The notes under the pieces: generated by a model
The model's database searches: none
What the model saw: only the letters and a program-made list of their open reading frames with translations
Told to the model about the DNA's origin: nothing
Shown here: one piece after another, positions 57,157 through 64,000 of the stretch
Layout of the letters: every line of letters starts with the position of its first letter
Position numbering within the stretch: the stretch's first letter is position 1
Assembly (NCBI RefSeq): GCF_963678635.1
Contig: NC_087065.1
Location: forward strand, 19,729,623-19,793,622
DNA length: 64,000 bases
Reading direction: 5' to 3'
Source: Symsagittifera roscoffensis
Lineage: Eukaryota; Xenacoelomorpha; Acoela; Convolutidae
Program-made: the position numbers and the translations under genes

Positions 57157-58686
57157 AGCTTTGGTTATTTGAAAACTTGTAAGAAAAAATCAGTTTTTAT
57201 TTGTACATCTGTGTTGCTGATTTGCTCAAACTCGTTTTGAAAATCAAAACAAACTTCAAATACTAATTACGACTGGTAATTACTGTGTTTGCTAAAAGCG
57301 TAACGGCTTTGTATTTCTTCAAATTTTTCATTTTGTAGCTAATTCAATATTCAGATGTCTGAATGTTTGCGTAGCTTGAACTTCTGTCGAGATCCACAAA
57401 AATTTAGGTTTTGATTGACTTATTTTCATTTTTTTTTTTCATTTTTTTGACTTCGTATGTTTATTTTATGTTTAGGTTGTGATGCAAGTGGTGAGTAGCT
57501 CTGTTTTGCCTCTGTGTAATGAAACTTTGATTTTAATTTTTTCTCTGATTATTTTTTGGCTTCATAATTGTTGACGTTAGCTATGTTGGTTTAGTTTTCG
57601 AATTGTGTAAGCAATTCTTGCTTAAACTGCCAAATTATGCGGATGAGAAGATGCAAGTTTTTGCCAGAAGTTTGTTTTTGCCAAAAATATTTGCTAGAAT
57701 TTTAATTTTTTCGTGTGTCGGACGTTTTTCTGTCGGCGTAATTTCATATTTTTTCCTAAAAGATCCGGGTTCTTTTTTGAGATTGCGACTTAAAAAAATT
57801 TTGAATGCTCACAATTAACCCACAAAGACTCTTTTTGAAAAAGTTTTAATTAAATTAAAAAATAAAAAACATTTTTTCGTTGAATTTTAAAATGTGGTCT
57901 TGAGCGTCATGATGTTTGCACCCTAGAAACAAGGAATTTGAGTTTTAAAATTTTTGCTCCAAATTCATTAGTCATTCGCCGCATCATTCGTCAATCGTAA
58001 CCACCTTGCTTGACTCGAAAAGAAACCTAGTGTTCGATTCCTGTCGGCAACTGATTCTTAGCAAATTGAAATTTTTCGTCTATTTTAGACTATTAACCGT
58101 CTGCTTATTTTTGGGCTTATTACTCGCTTGAATTTTTTAGGAGTTTGTATTCTTTCGATCATTCCAAATCCTTGTTGTTCCAATTTTGACGGATTTTGTA
58201 ATTGAGCCCCGAGTTTTTTGTCCCTCTAACTGAGTCCCAATTTTTGGCAGGAACTTTTTGAAGTTTTTGGACATAAACATAGTTTCTCCCTTTTGTAACG
58301 CAAATGGTGCGAAGCTCTGCTTCGCCTCTGTTTTTAAAATTTGATCCACTTTGAGCACGTATGAAAGACCTAACCTGGAAAAAATTATAATTTCCTGCCA
58401 AGTACTTTAAGAGTGCAAGGCAATCGAGGACTTCCGAGCAAGAGTAATTCAGAAACAATGTCTACAAATTTATAATTTATTTTTGGAAAATTGTGAAGGA
58501 AAAAAATTAAAGTTTTAATTTTTTTTGAAAGATTTACATGCGAAAAATAGATAAACCAGTTTTGAAAAATCCTTGCGAGCCAAAACAAAAACCTACTAGG
58601 AATTGTCCTTGAATGTCATCAACCTATTTCTTTTTCTGCAGATTTTTGGGAGACCAAATTCCAATTCATATCATGCAATGTTTATT
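57157..58686. other. AT-rich stretch with SINE relics
   Basis: No gene. SINE-tail hairpin motifs occur at 57480-57520 (diverged) and 58298-58335. A B-box-like GTGTTCGATTCC lies near 58030. Confidence 0.45.
58298..58335 (+). repeat. SINE-tail hairpin motif (consensus-like)
   Basis: AAATGGTGCGAAGCTCTGCT then TCGCCTCTGTTTT: a perfect GCGAAGC/GCTTCGC stem with a TCT loop, the best copy in the window. Confidence 0.75.
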
Positions 58687-59179
58687 GTTCCGACTTTCGA
58701 TACGAAAGTAACGGAATATTTGTGCTCGGGGTGGGTTTTTTTTCTTCAGACAAATTTCGACTTTTTAACTAGCCATCTTTGACGGAATTTTTTTATATCA
58801 TTCAAAAGATATTATTATCCTGAGCTTAAATTTGAAAAGATATTTCACCTGTGATCATGTTTCGTAAAGTTATGAGGGTTTAAACATTGCCATTTTGGCC
58901 AATTTGGGACAATTAACGCGCGATATATTTCGCGCTATTAACGCGTAGGCGGAGAGTTAATCCGTCTTAGAAATCGTTCCAAATTGATTTAACGAAGATT
59001 ATTTGCCATAATTGATTTGTTACAAGTAGCGAAATCTATTCTTTTGTTTTTTATATGGCGTGTGAGGGATGATTTAAAAAAAATTAAAAATTTTTGAAAA
59101 AAAAATTTTCATTTTGTTTTATTACTTTTAATTTTTTAATGATATTACTGCTCCATAAACCTTAATGGGCAGTCGGAAC
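58687..59179. mobile_element. Possible small inverted-repeat element
   Basis: GTTCCGACT at 58687 and AGTCGGAAC at 59171 form 9-bp inverted ends about 490 bp apart. No target duplication was seen, and the match may be chance. Confidence 0.3.
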
Positions 59180-59219
59180 ATTCAGGGCTTCGCCCTGATA
59201 CGAGCAGTCTTGTTTCTAT

Positions 59220-59480
59220 TTGTATTTGGTGCCACTTTTGTTGCATCGCATTATCAATTTTTTTGCGTATGTAGCTACTTCATTTGTGACTAGTGACTAC
59301 CGGTTGTTAAGCAGTGGTGGACGAGAGAGCAGGGCGTGAGACTCCAATTATCAAGATGGCAGGTTCGAAACGCATACGTAGAAAATTTGCTAATTCCAAC
59401 TTATTTTTACCAACTTATAAAGCTGCTTTTTTTCGTGTTCCCGCTAGTGTTTGCGGAGCGTAGCTTGGCCTCTGTGGTGA
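59220..59480 (+). mobile_element. tRNA-like SINE copy with hairpin tail
   Basis: Collinear with 54893-55155: GGTGCCACTTTTGTTGCATC, a head with GCGTGAGACTCCAATTATCA and a B-box-like GGTTCGAAACG, a body ending GCTGCTTTTTTTCGTGTTCC, and a tail GCTAGTGTTTGCGGAGCGTA then GCTTGGCCTCTGTGG. The tail stem is partly degraded. Confidence 0.7.
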
Positions 59481-59624
59481 AATTTTTTCAACTTTCTGTT
59501 AGCTATGTTTTTAACTTTCTTGATGCAGTTAGATACAGCAGCTATTTCAATACCATTAGCTATGCTCTCTTTTTTCAATTTTTGTTTTCTGATCTCTAAG
59601 AACCATGTTTCACTAGAGAAAAAC

Positions 59625-59812
59625 TAGAAACATAGGCTGAATGGTTAACGCAAGTGAGTCTTGGCAAAAAAAAACGTGTTTGAAACTTTTAAAACTGATT
59701 TTTTTAACGTTTCATTTGAGTTTTCTCTAGTGTTTTAACCTTTGATATTTTAGAGCTCCTTTTTGCTGCTTTTTTCTTGTGTTTGCAAAGTAAGGCTTCG
59801 CCTATATGTCAA
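59625..59812 (+). mobile_element. Third, shorter SINE copy
   Basis: An A-box-like GGCTGAATGGTTAACGCAAG near 59634 resembles Leu/Ser tRNA heads. The tail GTGTTTGCAAAGTAAGGCTT then CGCCTATATGTC ends near 59806. Confidence 0.6.
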
Positions 59813-62175
59813 TGCTATCTCCTTGGAAGCATCTTTTATTAGTATTTATTAAAAATAGTGCAAAAACGTGTGATGTTATTTTTATGAATACATTCAATTA
59901 TATTCATAATTGATTTTTCTTGAATCGTACCATCTTAAACGAATCGTATTAGAAGACTCGCACCAACTACTTAATATATGAATTCACAGTTAACACTTGC
60001 ATTTTGTTGACTCATTTTTAATATTGCAACACGCGTGATGTCATGTTATAAGATGAGAAAAGTAAATGTGTCCAGATTAGTTAGTTTGTGCGCCCTGCAA
60101 AAACTTTACAAAACTTAAAACTTAAATGTGGGCGCAATAGAAGAAATATAGAAATGTTTTTCCGATTATCACGTAAACTTATTTATATGTGTTACAGTTA
60201 GAGAAAATATAGTTTGCGACGTATAAATTTTCTGCATTTCTGCTGTCGCAGTTGCCCTTCCTCGGTAGGGAGTCACTTTTCAACTTGAGATTGCGACAGG
60301 ACCTCGCAGATGTATCAGTTGCTCGTAAAACGTCATGCTTAACGAAAACAACATGTGGAGAAGAGCTTAGTTTTTCGTGGTTTTTTGAAATCGTTTCAGA
60401 CAAGCAATCGCTTGTTTTCTAGGACGCGCTTACTTTCTTTTCTACCTAAATCGCAAAAATAAGTGCTTAACAAATTCGCATTGATGTCTTGCTTTTCAGT
60501 ATTTTATTAAAGACTATTGATTAGCATATGTTTTATCCCCATGTTTAGTAGTGTTTGAAAGCACAGTTAAAAGATTTTGTGCATTCAGTTAAGATGACAC
60601 AAGACTCTAATTCTGAATATCGAGATTTCGAATCTTGTTTTTAGGTGGAAACTTCAAAATGGTTTTCAAAGTTGATCAAAATGATTTACCTCAGGATAAA
60701 CAACGGTATTGCAACTACGTAGCTATTGCAGATAATACTATATAGGCTCAGTCTCTTAATCTTAATATTGCGTCGTTTGACATTGACTTTGTGCAGTAAA
60801 ATTTTCGAACTCATATGTGTATAGATCAAAAATTTTCGTAGAAAAATTAAAGTTTTGTTTTTGGCGCAGCGGGCGTCAACCCAAGAATCGGCGGCGTAAT
60901 TGGTCCATGTTAATTTCACTTAAATACTTTGAAAACGTTGAGATTTGTGTTTCTCGACACTAGTTTTTCAAAATGATTATCATTTCAGACAAACGTATGT
61001 AAGTTTTGCAGATTATTATCGTTTTTTTTTTCTAGTGGCTTCCGTCTCCTTTCTCTCAGCTATTTTCTAGTACCATGTTTATGCTGTACTCCGTGTGGTG
61101 CGAAGTCTCTGTGCTTACTTTGTTTTTTTTTTCTGCGTTTTTAACCTCCAGTTTGATTTGTTTGCATGTCTTTGAGAAGACGAACTTGTTGTATCACTGA
61201 TGCCAATGCATCCAGGAACCAGTGAAGCTATATCCCGTCACTAATGATTGCAGTTTCGGCTTAACGGTTGTCTGCCTAAATTTCGGTGGATTAATTGCCC
61301 GAAATCTCTTATTTTCTTCAATTAGTATTGGTGGTTTTTTCCTGGAAATTTTTGCCTTGGCTTGAATGTCATGATAAAACTTTCAAATTGACTAATGAGC
61401 TGTCTATTCTTTTGTTGGTTAGGAAGCTTCATTAGATATTTCGACAAGCCGAGATGCACATGCTCTTGTTTTTTCCCTAAATTTTGTAATTTTTTTGGCG
61501 GTGTGAGTTTAAGGTGTTCCTCTATTGGTCTATTTTTACCAATGCATTGGCGGCAAAATTTTTGGAGATAAAACTTCATAAAGTTGTTGCTAAGTTGTTG
61601 TATGATCTGAACTTTTATTGAGTAATTCAGGTTTTCAAAATTGTTTTAATTATTTTTTTCATACGACAAAGAAAGTTTAGTAAAGCGCATGAGCTGAACG
61701 CGACAATAGAGATAAAAGAAAAACAATTTCTTAAAAAGTGGCGATAGCGAAAACCGGTTTTAAAAAACGATGTCTATACTTTGGGAGCAAAAATGTCAGA
61801 AGTAAAATTGCATCTCGCTGATTTAAATCAGGCGCCATGTATCTCACTGTTGGCTTCTCTGGATACACATCGGAACAGAACATCGGAGCAATTTTTTTCT
61901 GAAAACTAAGTGATCTCTATACCGTCCCTTAATTAAACATATGATTGAAAAGGTAGCTCTTAACTGAACGATTTAATTACAAAAGTGAACCAAACAAGGC
62001 TTATAATTTTTTTCGATGAACTGAGCTTAATTTATGCTAAAAAATGCAAATTCTTATAGCGTTTGAATATTTTACCGAAGAAATTGGCGTAGAGATGTCG
62101 AGAAAAAACTAAGAAAGACATAACTCAGTAGCATCGATCTTCAAGTAATCTAAAAAAATACTTTTAATTCGATCA
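59813..62175. other. AT-rich stretch with minor SINE relics
   Basis: No gene recognised. A head relic lies at 60590-60650 (AGACTCTAATTCTGAATATC then GAGATTTCGAATC), and a tail relic at 61083-61115 (GTGGTGCGAAGTCTCTGTGC). Confidence 0.45.
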
Positions 62176-62501
62176 AGGGGCGGATAAGGGGGGTGGATGT
62201 GGTTTTTCTAAAGATTTTTGAAAATTTTGTCGACTTTATTCAAAATATGTTAGTCAAATTCCTTTTCCGAGCCCTTCCTAAAGCACTAAAAGAGCGCTTT
62301 TCTTTGTCACTTTTCGGAAATTTTTGTCAAAAAATGGTGTTTTTTCAACGCGCTTCCCCCTAAAATTTTTAAAATAAAGGTGCCAAAGGTTTCTTTAGAA
62401 AGTTTTAGATCCATCAGCCAAAAATAGAAATCTGTAAACAGTTACTAAAGTCGGCAGGGGGTCGAACTCCTGAGAGGGGACTTCCCCCTAAATCCGCCCC
62501 T
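62176..62501. mobile_element. 326-bp MITE with AGGGGCGGAT ends
   Basis: Starts AGGGGCGGATAAGGGGGG and ends with the complement of AGGGGCGGATTTAGGGGG. The interior is AT-rich and non-coding. No clear target duplication. The fragment at 47732 shares one end. Confidence 0.7.
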
Positions 62502-63169
62502 GATTTGGTCGGTTTATTAAGTTTTAGTGCTGTGGAACATTCATAGCCTCCCTGTTTTTTTGAATTCCTCATCTGCGTCATTTCCGCATTTTCTATGGCT
62601 TTTATAATTTTGTTCGTTCCTACGCTTTTAGAGGGAAAAAGTGTTGAAAATGATTTCTTAGCGAAATAAATTACCAGCTCATTCGCATTTGTAAACTTAC
62701 AAAAAACAAAAGTTTTTTTCAAGCAAATTATTCGTTCCTGATAACGTTGACAACACTTTATTTCTGTTATGTTTGGGTGAAGTTGTATTCATACGTCAAT
62801 TATTAACTTCTTTGGGCGCTGTTTCACCAATTTGCTGAAAAAATTGAAGCAAAATTATTTAAAGTGAATTATTTTTTCATGTATCTTCACTGATGGCACC
62901 ATACTCTTCATAGTATTCAAAGTGTTTTTTTTTTATTTTGCATTTTTTCTACCCAACTAGCGTCGCAAAATGAGCGTTAAGTTTTGAAACCTTAGGAGCA
63001 TGGAAGCATGTTGTAAACAAAAAAGTAGCTGTTAAAAAGAATGTACTTAGAGTTTCAAAACAATACCACAAAAAGTCGAGAAAAGTATAAACATCAAGCT
63101 AATTTGTGAAAGATAAGTCAATCATTTAAAAAAACGAAATTCTATCAAGACAAAATTCAGCATGACTCG
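62502..63169. other. AT-rich stretch, nothing recognised
   Basis: No ORF or repeat with support. Confidence 0.5.
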
Positions 63170-64000
63170 TAGAAACACAGCAGAGCGTTTTTTAAATTAT
63201 TTAATGAACTTGCTAAAGGGAACCGTCTGCAATCAGAAATTAATAATTTGGACGCAAAGGAAGTAGAAAACTACAATATAATTTTTAGCACTGTGGACGA
63301 AAATATCTTTCAGAAAAATGACATTACTTCGAAGGACCAAGGTTATCAAAAACAATTGCAACCAATGCTTTTGGCACTCACTTTGCCTCGCGAGGTCAAG
63401 TTTATTTTAGTTAGAAGCAAACATGAACTGCATAGATTGCTAAGAGCTGAAACTTCTTTCTGAGAAAAATAAGCACATTAACTGTTCCAGTCCTAATCAA
63501 GTTAAACAAAAAAAAATTAATAAGCACAATTTTCCAGATTTCCTAAAGATAGTCAAAACACTACCCATCTACAAAGCTGGCAAAAATAATATCGCTGAAG
63601 GCAAAAAAACGCCTGTTATAGGAAAAACTGTAGAGAGGAGTTTATATAACAAGCTGACAGAACTTATTCCGAAATATCAAATGCTCAGCAATGCGCAATT
63701 TGGATTCCAAATGAAATCTCGAACAATTGGTGTAAGAGTTTCGTTAATTGAAGAAACTCGTTACCAGTGGGATTCTCACTCGAATAAACACAATGCAAAT
63801 TCTTGGACAGATGCACAAAATATTTCACACTGCAAACAAAACTTTATAGTTAAAAAAATGCTTATGGGCTACGAGGACCAGTGTATGAAATTATAAAATC
63901 TGACTCGTCAAATAAAACTCAAAGTAATTGTTTAAATCGAAATAAAATTGCTACCAGGTTAGTCAAATTTGGAGTAACACAAGCATCCATATTAGTTATT
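63170..64000 (+). pseudogene. LINE D: decayed non-LTR reverse transcriptase, runs off the edge
   Basis: Plus-strand fragments read a linker-like segment (AKEVENYNIIFSTVDENIF near 63255), then RT fingers (VKTLPIYKAGKNN near 63555, GKTVERSLYNKLTELI near 63625, LSNAQFGFQMKSRTI near 63685), and near the edge KFGVTQASIL, a relic of GVPQGSIL. Several stops and frame changes. Not closely related to LINE A or B. Confidence 0.65.

Noticed and set aside
60179-60403. Minus-strand 74-codon ORF as a small gene
   Set aside because: No start context, domain, splice structure or repeat support; length is compatible with chance.
1-64000. CRISPR arrays, operons or bacterial genes
   Set aside because: Spliced host genes and eukaryotic transposons throughout; the only short regular array is the 25-bp minisatellite, which has no spacers.

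Overview
The window is nuclear DNA of an animal. Two host genes are recognisable, both split by GT-AG introns: the 5' part of a CFAP43-like axonemal WD-repeat gene on the minus strand (1697-2398) and a complete seven-exon CDK11 (PITSLRE) kinase gene on the plus strand (43487-54218). A CFAP43 gene implies an animal with motile cilia or flagella, which argues against a nematode; the phylum cannot be fixed from this sequence. The DNA is AT-rich, introns run to 3.8 kb, and nearly all the rest is transposon-derived.

Region by region. 0.6-3.1 kb: a 927-bp non-coding element (TGT...ACA ends), the CFAP43 exons, and a Tc1/mariner-type MITE with TA duplications. 3.4-7.0 kb: an almost intact APE-type LINE (LINE A) with a 17-bp target duplication, whose two ORFs share a frame and are separated by a single TGA. 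7.0-19.5 kb: a head-to-tail array of an L1/Tx1-like LINE (LINE B): two near full-length copies, a 5' fragment, and a diverged fourth copy split by a second 925-bp element that itself carries an 849-bp relative. 20.4-37.8 kb, minus strand: two adjacent fossil blocks, a Ty3/Gypsy-type gag-pol (29.3-37.8 kb) and a second block (20.4-28.9 kb) with SGNH-hydrolase-like segments and a possible membrane-glycoprotein part. 38.6-39.0 kb: a 25-bp tandem repeat. 40.7-43.5 kb: two more 925-bp-family copies, a LINE remnant carrying a nested MITE, and a related MITE ending 33 bp before the CDK11 start codon. 43.5-54.2 kb: CDK11, its introns filled with degenerate ~150-200-bp repeats. 54.2-64 kb: copies of a tRNA-like SINE with a conserved hairpin tail, a Gag fossil, a small GC-ended MITE and a degraded LINE running off the right edge.

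The most interesting structure is the 925-bp family. Three copies measure 923, 926 (after removing a nested insertion) and 927 bp, have TGTRAC/GTYACA ends and mostly 3-bp target duplications, and carry an internal hairpin whose stem changes by compensating base pairs between copies. Other points: an apparent gene-conversion tract between two LINE B copies, repeated hairpins in the LINE B 3' UTR, and a SINE tail whose hairpin also covaries. All calls rest on reading the sequence; no database search was run.
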